Source: Amia ocellicauda (Eukaryota > Chordata > Actinopteri > Amiiformes > Amiidae). From it: a stretch of 64,000 nt of DNA. Location: contig NC_089856.1 of assembly GCF_036373705.1 (NCBI RefSeq), positions 28,926,298 to 28,990,297 of the forward strand, read 5' to 3'. Position 1 is the stretch's first letter, and every line of letters begins with the position of its first letter. The translations under genes and the position numbers were made by a program. Shown piece by piece: positions 37,370 through 48,563 of this stretch. Under the pieces are notes generated by a model. It was given only the letters and a program-made list of their open reading frames with translations. It was not told the DNA's origin and did no database searches.

Positions 37370-38639
37370 CTCAAAAATGAAAGTTGCATGATAATATTTA
37401 CAGTTAATTACTCTTCTAGCTGCCTTCCTTTTACCTTGGTCGATCTGCATCTGAATTTCCCTGAGATTGAGAGCAAATAAAGATGGAAGCCAAACACTTG
37501 GATCACTGCCCTGTTAGTCTGTAACAGGTAGAAAGTCTCTCTCAGTTTGATTTAAAGGAAGGACACAAAGAATAAAAGAAAAAGACATAAACAGATAAAA
37601 AGAAAGACCTGAGACATTTCCCTTTGAAGTCACACAGAGACAGACTCACCTGTCCAGAGAGTGTCCAGAAGAGCTGACCCCTCCACAATGATTCAGGCTC
37701 CAAGAGCTGTTCAGTAAGGAAGCTGCCATGAGACGGGGAGTCCCATTTCCTGGCTGGAGTCTCGCCTGCTCCCAGACTGCTTTACTCTTGTTTGCTGTGC
37801 AGGTGGAGTCCTCTCTCCTTCTCTCTATCTGTCTTTCTGTCTGTCTCCCTCGCTGTTTCAATCTGTTTATCCCTCTTTCTATCTGCCCTCTTCTCCCTGT
37901 CTCCTTCTGCCAACTTTCCTCTTTCCCTGTCTCTCTCTCTCTTGTTCTGCAAGGCAGGATTGGAAACAGTAAACAGGACATCCTGGAGAGGGATCAGAGT
38001 AGCCACCCCACACGTATTCATTAAACTCACCCTAGATTATTTTATTGACCTTGCTGCTGGAGAGCACTTAAATAATTATGACCTGGAGACCCAAGGTTTT
38101 CTACTCTTGCTCTTTAAAAGGCACTTATATTTTCCATAGAGCCATACTTTCTGTACAATTTCTACATAGAAATACTCTCCCAAACCTTTTTCTATCAGTT
38201 CATCAACATTTCTTTACAAAGAAAGCATTTACAAACTTCATGCAAGCAAATCAAATAAAGATTATCAGAACTCTGGAAGTGGAGTGTTTTAAATTTCTGA
38301 TTTATACAACCAGAAGTGGATTGTAGTTGTACACACTTCATCCTCATATCTCACTGTAACAATAACTCTGGAGTTTCAGTGAGTGCCCCAGCACTGGTGA
38401 AGAGCCTGTCATTGCCTCCTGTTGGTACAGAGGAAGTACAGCACAATTGATGCCTGAGAAGAACATCCAGCTGTCGGAAATAGTTAAGATCTGCAGGGTC
38501 AAGGATAGAGCCCATTGCTCTAGTATTTGACCTCCAATGACTTAAAGGCAGTTACTAAGACAGCACTGGAACTCCACATATAGACATAAATTAACCCTTG
38601 CAGTTCCAAGACCTTGAAACAAGTAATTTATTTTCAGTG

Positions 38640-38777
38640 AATTGCTATTATTTTGAAGTTTTGTTGCACTTTGTAAAATCAAATCAAATAAAATTGAATT
38701 CAATGAAACAATTATTGTATCCTGCAAGTTGCCCTGGATAAGGGTGTGAGCCAATAAATACATAAATAATAATAAAA
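38640..38777 (+). mobile_element. SINE 3' fragment
   Basis: Decayed relative of the SINE at 37200: gccctggataagggtgtgagccaataaat followed by an AAATAATAATAAA tail. Upstream similarity is weak. Confidence 0.5.
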
Positions 38778-40712
38778 AAAACATTCACAAAGATGTAGCT
38801 AGTTGTGACCAAAAGGGACTATTTTATTTGTTCTTAATTTATTAATTATATAATACATTCATTTTTAAAACAGTTGATCAAGCACTTGTAAAACTTAGTA
38901 AAAACAAGAAAGAAAAACAAAATCTGTCATGTTTCCTTGTTCCTCTCGCAGTCAATCATCTCAGAGTACAAAATATATTCCACTGATTTAGTCTCCCATC
39001 TTTATCCTAACAAGGTCTGCAGCCTGTGAGCTGATTTCCAATGTATTACTTCCAAGGGGGCTCCCCAGTCCCAGGCCTCACTATGTTCTGGTTCTTGTTC
39101 TACCTGAGCTCTTAGTTTTTTAAATTTTGAAACACTTATGGATTTCAAGTTACCTATCCTAATTTGTAACTTGGAATCCTCAGCTCTCTAAGGTCTGGAA
39201 ACTACAAAACAGGTCCCATTAATCCAATCCTTAGTTTATTTATTTAAATAACTATTGCAGTTCAACTTTAAAAAAATGCAACAATTTGTTACAGAGAACA
39301 AAGTGGTGAATTTTACAACTGTTTACAACTGCTGCTTTAGTCACTTATAACACAACTTACATAACATCTGAAGCAGTGAGCACTAGGAGGTTGAATAACA
39401 CCGTGGAATAATACCAGAGCCAGGAAATGATACAAGAACCTCCTGATAAATGCTTCACTTATATCACTGGATCACCAAGTATCCTGTTGCAAAATTAGGC
39501 TGAGCTGGAACCCAACCAGAAGACAGTGGGAAGACCAGAAGACCAGGACTGGGATCCCACTTGTTAACAGACTAATAGCGCAGACCTGATTTGAAATGCA
39601 AACGGAGAAAGAAAAGCAGCCTGCACAAGAACTAGCAGTCCACTTAGTGTTTTTTATTAAAAACATTGAAGATTTTTTTTTAAAACAATTTGACTGTACC
39701 CTTTGTCAAGCTTTGAGTGACTTATTTCCTGTTATAAATACCCTTTTTTGTTTATACAACTGATACTTTTTAAAACACAACAGAACAAGCATCTACTCTT
39801 TGGTGCAGAAACCCTGCAAGAAGACCAGGAGCAAAGACTGCACTGGATTATTTTCCCTTCCCTTCAACAGTGGCCGAGCACCTGTCCCCCAATTAAGAGA
39901 TGCCACCTCCTACTCCTCGGGCCCCAGTGCATTCTGGGCTCCACTCGAGGCCAGCTCTGTTCCTGAATCCAAAACATTGTTTAATCAGGCCCCTTTGCTT
40001 GGTTTTCAGCCTCCTAAAAAGTGGCAGATTTCCAGTTACCTATAAAACATTGCAATCTGAAACCATTTAGGAGCTTGAAAATGATTTTGAAAACGTTGAC
40101 TTGAGGAAATCGTCTGTTCAACCAGAAGAGGGTAAGCTCCCGAGGTTCAGGGCTGAGGGAACAGAACAGGGCTGTGGTAAACAGCAGACACATGGCAGTG
40201 CAGAGAGGGAGAGTAGGGGCCATTAAGACGCCCCTGGGGAAAACCTGCATGGACTTGTACATCACCTCAGAAGTGAGAGAGAGGAGAGAAAGGCAGAATA
40301 CATGCAGTTACCAAGCAGGAGGGGGCCTTGGCTTTTCCGATCTTGGCCGTTGCAGGACTTCGATCCAGCCACTTCAATTACTCAAGCGACCTCATTGTTA
40401 ACACTGACCGTGCTGCTGCAGGCCAATTCAATCATTCAACATTAGGTGGGACAAAGTCTTACAATGCAATAGAAAGGAACTATCCCAGTTAGCTTAAGGG
40501 AAAGGAAGCATAGGGTGGACTTGGAGCCAGGGAGTGGAATTAATATAGTATTCAATGCGAAGACTCATAGGAGTGATTTCCTTCAACACCACCATGCCCC
40601 CAACTGCAAAGCTTTTTGATGCAAGAGTGCAGTAGTGTATTTCTGTGGCCATGCTGCAGCTCAATGCATTGCAATATTAATTAGGAGTTAGGGACACAGT
40701 AGAGTCAAGACA

Positions 40713-40749
<37 letters not shown>

Positions 40750-42010
40750 AAGAAACACTACAGTTCTGTGCATGGGTTACTGTACAGAGTGAAAGTTCAG
40801 TCGCACGCTTCGGCCGTCAGTGGTATTCTGAGCAGAGTGCCTGCGTACACCATGTGTGTATATTTGTATGTATGTGAATGTATGCATTCTCCAAGAGTGT
40901 TTAAATGAGTATGTGCCAACCAGCCCTGGAAGAGCTAAGGGAAACTGCAAGTAGCCATCAGGAAACTCTGACACTATGAATGGACTGTCAAGGGATATTT
41001 TTCTGTTAAAAAAAAAAAAAAAGCTAAGAATAAATAAGATAAATTACATATTTTGTGACTGAAAAAGCAATTTTGTTTCTATAAACATATCATGAAACTT
41101 CTATTTTGACAGTTTCCTTGGTGAGTGACTGAGCAAAAGGCTCTGGGATACCATTAAAGGAAACAAAACACGAATGTGCTCGATTCTCGTCACAGTCTCA
41201 GTGAGTTTCTATTTTAAACTTGTCTCAGTCCATGGGCCTATTGAAGTTTTTCTCACAGTCCAATCTCTCAGTCTCAGTTTAAATTAAATCCACTTAAAAA
41301 AAGCGGTCAATCTTCTTTGACAATTTTATCTTGCCTCTTTTTGTTTTAGATGTTGATTTAATCAGAGAATAAAATTAAAACCAATAAAAGAAGGCGAGGC
41401 AACAACATCCAACTGGTCAGAGACTAAATGAATACTGCTCGGGGGGTTAGACAGCAACAGATGCCTGTACTTAGCCCTTCTTTTACTGGTTTCCTACATC
41501 CCCACCTTCAATCCAAACAAGCACCCTAGCTGTGCATGACACTGTCCAGCTCTATTGCCTCTGGGTCCTTCAGGTGTGTACAGGCAAGTCAGGAAATCCT
41601 CCAAGACCTTAAGAGTTCAGGGTAGAATGAATTGGGTCTCTAGGACCAAGAATGAGCATCACTGATCCAGCTGAGTTGCAAGCAGATGTAAAAAAAATAT
41701 ACTCATGATGCAGGTGAAAAAAACGAAACAAAACAAAAACGCATGCAAGTATGCACCTTCTTTTACTTTGCATGTCTGTGTATGCAAAAATCTGATAACA
41801 AAACAATATCCAGCAACCTGACGTTGGTTTAAACTGCTCTGCAGATGTGCGTAATGGTGATTTCAATCTGTGCTGAATGTGGGTGTGGGTGTGGGGGGGC
41901 TCTTTGAGTTTCCTGATAGCCACCTGTTACTGAGTATTACTCAGGGGGCTAGCAGGGCAGGAGGAGAGGCGGGTTGGCGAGGCCAGTGGGGCTGAGGGTG
42001 GCAGAGCACG
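38778..42010. other. intergenic DNA between ANO7 and PPP1R7
   Basis: No conserved coding sequence on either strand. Contains an (AG)n microsatellite (40713-40756) and probably the PPP1R7 3' UTR toward the right end. Confidence 0.5.
40713..40756. repeat. (GA)n microsatellite
   Basis: gagagaga run followed by aaagaaagaaa, in intergenic DNA. Confidence 0.9.
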
Positions 42011-45000
42011 TCAGAAGCGGATGAAGGTGGCGTCTATCTGCCGCACACTGGGCAGCGCCAGCATGATCTTGCGGCGGTACTGTGGGTCCTTCTGCAGGGG
42101 GTTGCGCTCCAGGTACACCGTCTCCAGCTTCCGTGCATTTTTCAGCTCATCCAGGTCCCCCCAGTTCTCGATCTGGTTGTCGTTCATCTACCATCGCCAG
42201 AGAGAGAGACAGGTGTCAATAAAGAGAGGGAGGGAAGCAACCAGGGGACAGTCCCACAAAACTACCACTAGAGACTCTGCATGTACTCTCACCACACCTT
42301 TTCACAGATTCTATGAGGAACCCACCTTTTTCCTTTCTTTTTTTTTTTTAAATAATTCAATTATCTAGAACAACAAAACCATGATCTCTGGTCTACCCAT
42401 ATGAGGGCAGTCAAAAACCATCTATGGAGTGCATTCCGGACTGTCTTTGGTCAATTAGTCAATTAATCAAACCATTAACATAACACTTCATCCAGAAATC
42501 CTGAATTGGAATGGCCTGAAAGGGTCATTACTGGATCTAAGGTCTGATAACGAAAAACAACACCGGTACCCAGACACCTCAGACAGGGAGAACTGCTCCT
42601 CCCCAATGCCTCTCACGGACACACTCTGACCTCCACTCCTATCCTGTGCAAGTCACTCTCTCTACCGTTCTCTCCCCCGACTCACCCAGAATTCCTGCAG
42701 CTCCGTCAGATGGCTGATGTTCTCGATCCTCTTTATCCTGTTGGAGGCGATGTCCAGGGTTGTCAGCTTTTTCTAACGAAGAAACAAAAAAATGCCGTCA
42801 GGGCCAAAACTCCCTGATCCCCCCGGTGGATGTGAGGGCAGTGCCTGATCAAGTCAGAGCACTGTTTGTAAGGGTCACTCACATTGCTCTCCAGCCCCTC
42901 GATGACCTCGATGCCGTTTTGGCTGAGGTACAGCTCCCGCAAGTTGATAAGTCCTTGCAGCCCCTCCATCTTGGTGATGCGATTACTCTGGATGGGCAAC
43001 AGCACATGCAGACAGTCAGCACAGCCCTGCTACACTCATACACACACAGGCTTGGAAGTAACAAGTTGGATGTAACACCTCATTATTATTCGGATTACAA
43101 AATAGCTTTTACAAAAAAAACAAAAAAAAATGATAATAAATACATGTATGAAAATGAATGAATTAATAAAACAGTTTCTTCTAGCTTGTAATTAGTTGAA
43201 GTGGTATGAATTATGGTTAAATTGTTACCTCAAGTGACTACTGTTACTCAATGTAAGAGCAACTTTCCAAACACAGCAAAACATGAAGATGTACACACAC
43301 ATAAGCATGCAGACACTAACGGATACTCACAAAACCACACATTAAACATGTAAGTTTTGACCTGAGGGTTTTCTGCACTACATTGGGCTATAGTGTACTA
43401 CATTTTAAGGATGACAATGGGCTGTGCTGGGTGGGGCCGTGTGCTCAGGCTGTACCTGAATGCTGAGCACAGTGAGGTTGTGCAGCCCATCCAGGTTCTG
43501 CAGCTTAGTGATCTTGTTGGTCCCCAGGAACAGGCTGTCCAGCTGGGAGAGAGAGTCCAGGTTCTCAATGCTCTGGGGAGAAAAACAAAGCCAGACAGCC
43601 AACATTGAGAGACATGCAGAAGGGTGGGGGGGGTGGGGGGGGGTGGGGGAAAAAAATAAATAAAAAATAATAATAATAAAAACAATGTGGAGGTAAAAAT
43701 AGACCCTGCTTTATAAAATAATAACTGCTATGTTGAAGTGCCATCTGCCTCTATGTCCCTAAAGCTAAAACAGCAGCATTGATTGGACAGGGAAAAAAAA
43801 TAAAAAAAATAGGGGAGGTATCAACATAACATATTATCACTCGTCGGCTGGGTGCCGCTGTGTGGCCCTCTCACCCTGATGCGATTGGATCCCAGCTCCA
43901 GCATCTCCAGGCTGCTCAGGTGACCCACATTCTCAATGTGGCTGATCTTGTTGTGCAGCAGGAAGAGCTTCCGCAGCCGAGTCAATCGCTCCAGGCCCTC
44001 CACCTTCCGCAGGACGTTGAAGGAAACATCCAGGACCCTGGGCGGAGAGAGAGAGGGGAGCCGTAGTCGAGACGTAGGGAGAAGGGGGTGACAGGAGAAA
44101 AGGAGCACATCAGTTAGCATTCAAACCGAGCAGACGTGCTTCAGTTTCAGGCTGCGTGTGTGCGTGTGTGCGTTCGTGTGTGTAGCCCGCATGAGTGATC
44201 CAGCAGGGAGACTCACTCCAGCTCTGTCAGGTCCTGCAGATTCTCCAGCTTCCGGACCTGGTTGTCGTAGAGGTCCAGCTCCCTTAGAGAGCTGAGTTGC
44301 TCCAGGTTCTCAATCTGCTTGATGAGGTTCTGCCGCAGGGACAGGGTCTGAGGGACAGTGCACACAGGTGAGGCAGGGTGACACTCACAGCCTGCATCAC
44401 ACTGTTTTACTGAGAGATACACTGATTAATGTGATTCAGGGATAAACACTGGAGAGTCAAAGCCCAGCAGTCATTTTATAGACAACATCTCAATGTCAAT
44501 GGCCATAAACAATGCTAAATTAGCATTCAATCATTCATTCAATCAATTATGAATAGGTTCTCAGACCCACATTGATATTATAAAGGAAATCATAATTGAG
44601 TGCTAACGATCTACAAAATAAAAATAATTTAAAAAAATCTAATAAATAAATAACTTAATAAATGCATACATTCAAAAACAAACACACACACACACACAAT
44701 GGCAAAAAGCATCAGTATCTGTGTGCGTAGTCCGAAAAACACCCGACATCAAAAAGCCACAGCAAACATCTGAATACCCTGGAGGATTGGCAGCCTCCAG
44801 TTATCAACAACTGCTAACCAAGAAGGCAATTAGAACCCGCTGGGTCTTAAACCATCTCCAGGCACTTTGTGAGGTTCGCTTTATTTTTTTATCCAGAGTG
44901 GAAATCATGCAGTGCCCAGGGATTCAAATATTATAAATAACTCCCATAGCAGCACCAGCAGGCTCCCAGAATCTGGGGATGAGACTGACCTTGGCTTTCT

Positions 45001-47429
45001 GTAGAACCTCCAGGCCTTCAATTTTCCCAATTCGACAGTGAACCAAATCCACATCCTAGACAGGACAAGGGGAAGAAAGAGAAAAAGACAGGGAAATGAG
45101 GCTTAATGAGAGCTTCTGCTAGTTACATGGACAGGACTTCTCTTATTCGAAACAATATGGTAAGAATGAAAGAATGAAAGCAACAAATCAATCTTCTACT
45201 TGACACCTGCTGTGACGGTGTCTGCCTTGTTCTGAACTGGGTGTGTTTTGTGGCATAAATATCACCTAATTTTTACTGGGACAGGGCTCTGTGCAAAGCC
45301 ACTGGGGGAAGCATGTATTGCCAAAAAACAAGGCTGGTGTATAGGGCTTTATACAAACCCCACGAGAATGCCTTCGCTCACCTCCTCATCAGGGTCAAGG
45401 GTTATTGTGTCCATGTCAACTGGGGACTCCTCCTTCACTGCAGACAGGAGTAAAGAAGCATTGAAGAAGAGACAGTTAACATTTGTATATAACCCGGCAC
45501 AAGCATTTTCTTTGTGTAATACTGTCATTTCCATCTGAACATGGCTGATAGGGGGGTTCATAATATCTATTTGAGCCCTTGGGTGTGGTTTTCTTCAACA
45601 TGGGCCATTACTAGAGACTAGATATTCACAATATAGATATACATCAAATACAGCCATCATTTCAAATTCCTCAGATGGTTAATGAAGCAAGCTGTAAGAC
45701 CCCACCTGGCAAAGGGGGCTGCTGGGAGTCCGGCTCCCCATTGAAACCCTTCCTCTTCGCCTCGTCATCCCCGGACTCCTCAGACTCACCCCGTCTGTCA
45801 ACTGAACAGAGTGTAGTCTGAGAGGGACAGCACACAGGCAGACGAAAGGAGTACAGATGGACTCCCGTTGCAAAGAACAATTAGCGGTTTAGCAAAACAT
45901 GACTCGAGGAGTTACACAGCGATGCAAAATACAGTACTAGGTAGATTAAGAGAAGTGAAGGATTTTCAACAACTTTGATCCACAAGGTGTGTTCACTGTT
46001 CGTCTGTATTGTACTGGCCACAATATCGTACCCTTCACAGTTTGCTACTTTATGATCTTTCCTAAAACTGGTAAACCCACTGAAAATAGTATTGCACTCT
46101 CATTGTTTACAGCTGCCTGTCACAATGTTTATCCTGCAGTTGCCCCTGCTCTCAATACAGGCCAAATGAACATACACATGCTAAACACACAGAAGCAACA
46201 TACACCAGGGCCATCAACATGAGTGAGCACCACCTCCTCTATAGTGAACATGTATTCATCCATTTATGTTTAATAGTGTATTCGATCTTTGTTGCATAGT
46301 ATTATTCAATGCAAAATTGCACTGTTTGGCATGTTGATATGCATGTGACCGCTGTATTGGAAATCACATGCGTAAACAACCAGCCTCCACCGCAGCTACT
46401 CCTGAACACTGAGGGCCGGCAGGAAGTGAGGTGCCGGACTCTGCTTAGATACAGCGCCAGGAATACTTAGCTTCAACTTTTTGCAGAAAGCGAAGCAGTT
46501 TCAGCTCTGTGCACGGTGTCGCTGCACGGCTGCAGTTATATCACGCCACCGATCCCACCTTACATGGAAAAACACCTTCTCTCCCTCTGCCCTGATCTCT
46601 ACTCATCAAATGCTCATTTTTAATAGGATGCTCCACGCAGGGTGTGTTCGTATCAAATACAGCCCACACTGCCGAACCGGTGTAATACCAACTGGGTCTG
46701 ATCATGCTTTTTAAAGCAATCAGCGTGCACCGATACCTAAAGACGAGCACAACGTGGTATCGCAGTACGTTTAATGAATGTATAAGGAAGATCTTCAAAG
46801 AAATACGCAATGCCCACTCTATGGGGAAAACACTTTTTTTGGGTGGGTGGGGGCATGGATCATTCTGCAGTGCGCGCACACACACATAGGAAGTGGGTAA
46901 ACTGGTTTCAGAGAGGCGCCGGATTCACTACCAGTATGTAGTTGTTGTGCTCCCATGGTAGTTATGACGCAGCAGAAAATGCTAAAGTATATATTTATAT
47001 AGACACAGCAGATGAGTTTATTATGAATTAATCATAGCAAGACACTTCGTTCAAGCGCTGACTCGTGGAAGGAGTTTCTTTTGAAAAAGGACCCACGGTA
47101 CTAGCAAATCCTGTTACAGATAAATAGGCTTTATGCAGTAAGACACAAGTAGTGAAGAAATTGACTAAAATATGACGCTCGATCTTCTAGAAAAGAAAAG
47201 AAACTGCTCATTCTAAATGAATGGCTAGAGCAGAAATTGTTATTGAATTATGCTAGGCTAACGTTATTTACTTAAGTATGTGAGTTTCTTAGATCAAACG
47301 TCCTTACGTTGCCTAACCAGAACTAATCCCCACTGCTCTAAATGAAGCTTGGTTTTTATTATCGTATTCTTTATACAGTTTACACTTACCTTCCATCTCT
47401 TGCGGTTCGCCTACCGTCAAAGAAGCCAT
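42011..47429 (-). CDS. PPP1R7: protein phosphatase 1 regulatory subunit 7 (SDS22), complete
   Basis: Leucine-rich-repeat protein that binds PP1 catalytic subunits and controls their maturation and mitotic activity (family knowledge). Coding exons 5' to 3': 47390-47429, 45706-45801, 45382-45437, 44990-45055, 44217-44347, 43875-44037, 43456-43572, 42883-42987, 42686-42772, 42011-42187; 1038 nt, 345 aa (human 360). An acidic N-terminus (residues 1-63: MEVDRRGESEESGDDE, VDMDTITLDPDEE) is followed by about eleven 22-residue SDS22-type LRRs (about 64-330), e.g. LIKQIENLEQLSSLRELDLY and SNRITKMEGLQGLINLRELY, and the C-terminal LRR cap ending LPSVRQIDATFIRF. Exons track the LRR units. The start MASLTVGEPQEMEVDRR is in exon 1, beside a GC box. 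ANO7 is the downstream neighbour, as on human 2q37. Confidence 0.96.
43621..43681. repeat. G-rich / (AATAA)n low-complexity tract
   Basis: ggtgggggggggtggggg followed by aaataaaaaataataataa, in a PPP1R7 intron. Confidence 0.8.
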
Positions 47430-47460
47430 TTTCCTTAGGCCCCGCCCCCACTGTCCATTT
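47430..47460 (-). promoter_or_regulatory. PPP1R7 promoter GC box
   Basis: aggccccgcccccac (GGGGCGGGGCC on the minus strand) lies about 10 bp upstream of the PPP1R7 start codon: an Sp1-type site of a TATA-less promoter. Confidence 0.5.
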
Positions 47461-47895
47461 AATTGACATCTTCTGCTGCCAATACAAGTCCGGGTTGGCC
47501 TGTTTGCAAGTGCTGCTGGGAGCTGTAGTTTAGTATATTCATTTCCTATATGTGAACCTGTTCGGTTCAGTTAAGAGCTGTAGAAAATATTTGGACGTAC
47601 ATTTCTTGTTGTTTTCCTTATTGAATTTTAGAAAGTGGTTATGATGTAAAAACAGCTTAATTACTCTTGAAGCTATTTCCATTGTATGATAAACTATAAT
47701 AATAATAGAAAATTAAATACTACCATTAACATGAACCTGCTATTGTACTACAACTACTCATCTTTACGTACTTTTACTGATGCATATTACTGCTAACCCT
47801 AATTATAGTATTACTACTTCGATTACAAATGATCACTGATGATCTCTCAACATGTAGATTCAGGAAACAGACGTTTTCCAAACATTAAAAGAAAA

Positions 47896-47898
<3 letters not shown>

Positions 47899-47947
<49 letters not shown>
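47899..47947. repeat. (TA)24 microsatellite
   Basis: About 49 bp of perfect alternating TA in the divergent PPP1R7 / MHC-like intergenic region. Confidence 0.92.
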
Positions 47948-47951
<4 letters not shown>

Positions 47952-48253
47952 AGCATTCATGCAAACCCAGACAGCAATGTTAGGTTGGGCCAATGTTGGA
48001 TTTAAATAAATAATTACCTAATTTTGCTCATCTGGCCAACGTTGGCCCATCTTTAGTTTGCCAACCAACCACTTGCCAACCAACCCAACCATAATCCAAC
48101 GGTGTGCCAACTCAGTTTGATATCTGAGTAAAGGATACGAGGATCTTAGTTCCTGTATCTAAATCAGCTCAAAAGCAGAAGTGACCCACCCTTCTCCCTT
48201 TAAATACCACTGAAGCAGGCCTGTCACTGTCAACAAACTCAGAGCAGTTCTGC

Positions 48254-48345
48254 GCAGATCTACAGAATTCCACTGATCCCATTGGTGGAGCGGTGCAGAT
48301 CCGCGCAGATCTGCGTAAATCTGCGCTACACGAACTCAACCAATG
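48254..48345. promoter_or_regulatory. candidate promoter block: GCAGATC repeats, palindrome and two CCAAT boxes
   Basis: Between PPP1R7 and the MHC-like gene, about 220 bp upstream of the latter's ATG. Holds several GCAGATC(T/C) repeats, the perfect 12-bp palindrome cgcagatctgcg (48304-48315), an inverted CCAAT box (attgg, 48281-48285) and a direct one (ccaat, 48340-48344). Opposed CCAAT boxes suit a bidirectional promoter. MHC class I promoters usually also have X and NF-kB/ISRE elements, which I could not identify with confidence. Confidence 0.35.
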
Positions 48346-48563
48346 AGAGCCCATTTTGGGGATTTTAAAGTCAACAGAAGGGACGCAGTTTTTTTTTTGA
48401 AATTTGTGGACTCATAGGCAGGAGACCATCCACAGGACGGATTGCACTTGTTTAAAGTTCTCCCACAACTCAGCCGCACATTGCAAAAATAAAAGTTGTG
48501 CATTTCCATTGTGCAATAATATTATGAATCTATGAAATGCACGTAAGAGATACATTGGCGGAG

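Larger units (their letters stand above)
33658..37980 (-). other. ANO7 5' UTR, intron 1 and non-coding exon 1 region
   Basis: The first coding exon continues upstream of its ATG to an acceptor at 33711/33712. A donor (GGACAG-gtgagt, 37650/37649) preceded by a spliceable exon lies 4 kb upstream. Joined to 33711 it puts an in-frame TAA before the MLKKR start, which supports that start, and adds short upstream ATGs. The exon's 5' limit is unknown (somewhere below about 37980; a CT-rich tract lies at 37800-37950). The intron carries a Tc1 copy, a candidate MITE and a SINE. Confidence 0.55.

Noticed and set aside
37646-37981. Arg/Glu-rich open frame on the minus strand upstream of ANO7
   Set aside because: Driven by a CT-rich tract; not in frame with the ANO7 coding exon. 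The same DNA is better explained as a 5' UTR exon.
48537-48563. Upstream in-frame ATG of the MHC-like gene as the main start
   Set aside because: It would add nine polar residues (MHVRDTLAE) before the signal peptide; the start at 48564 gives a normal signal peptide. Not excluded.
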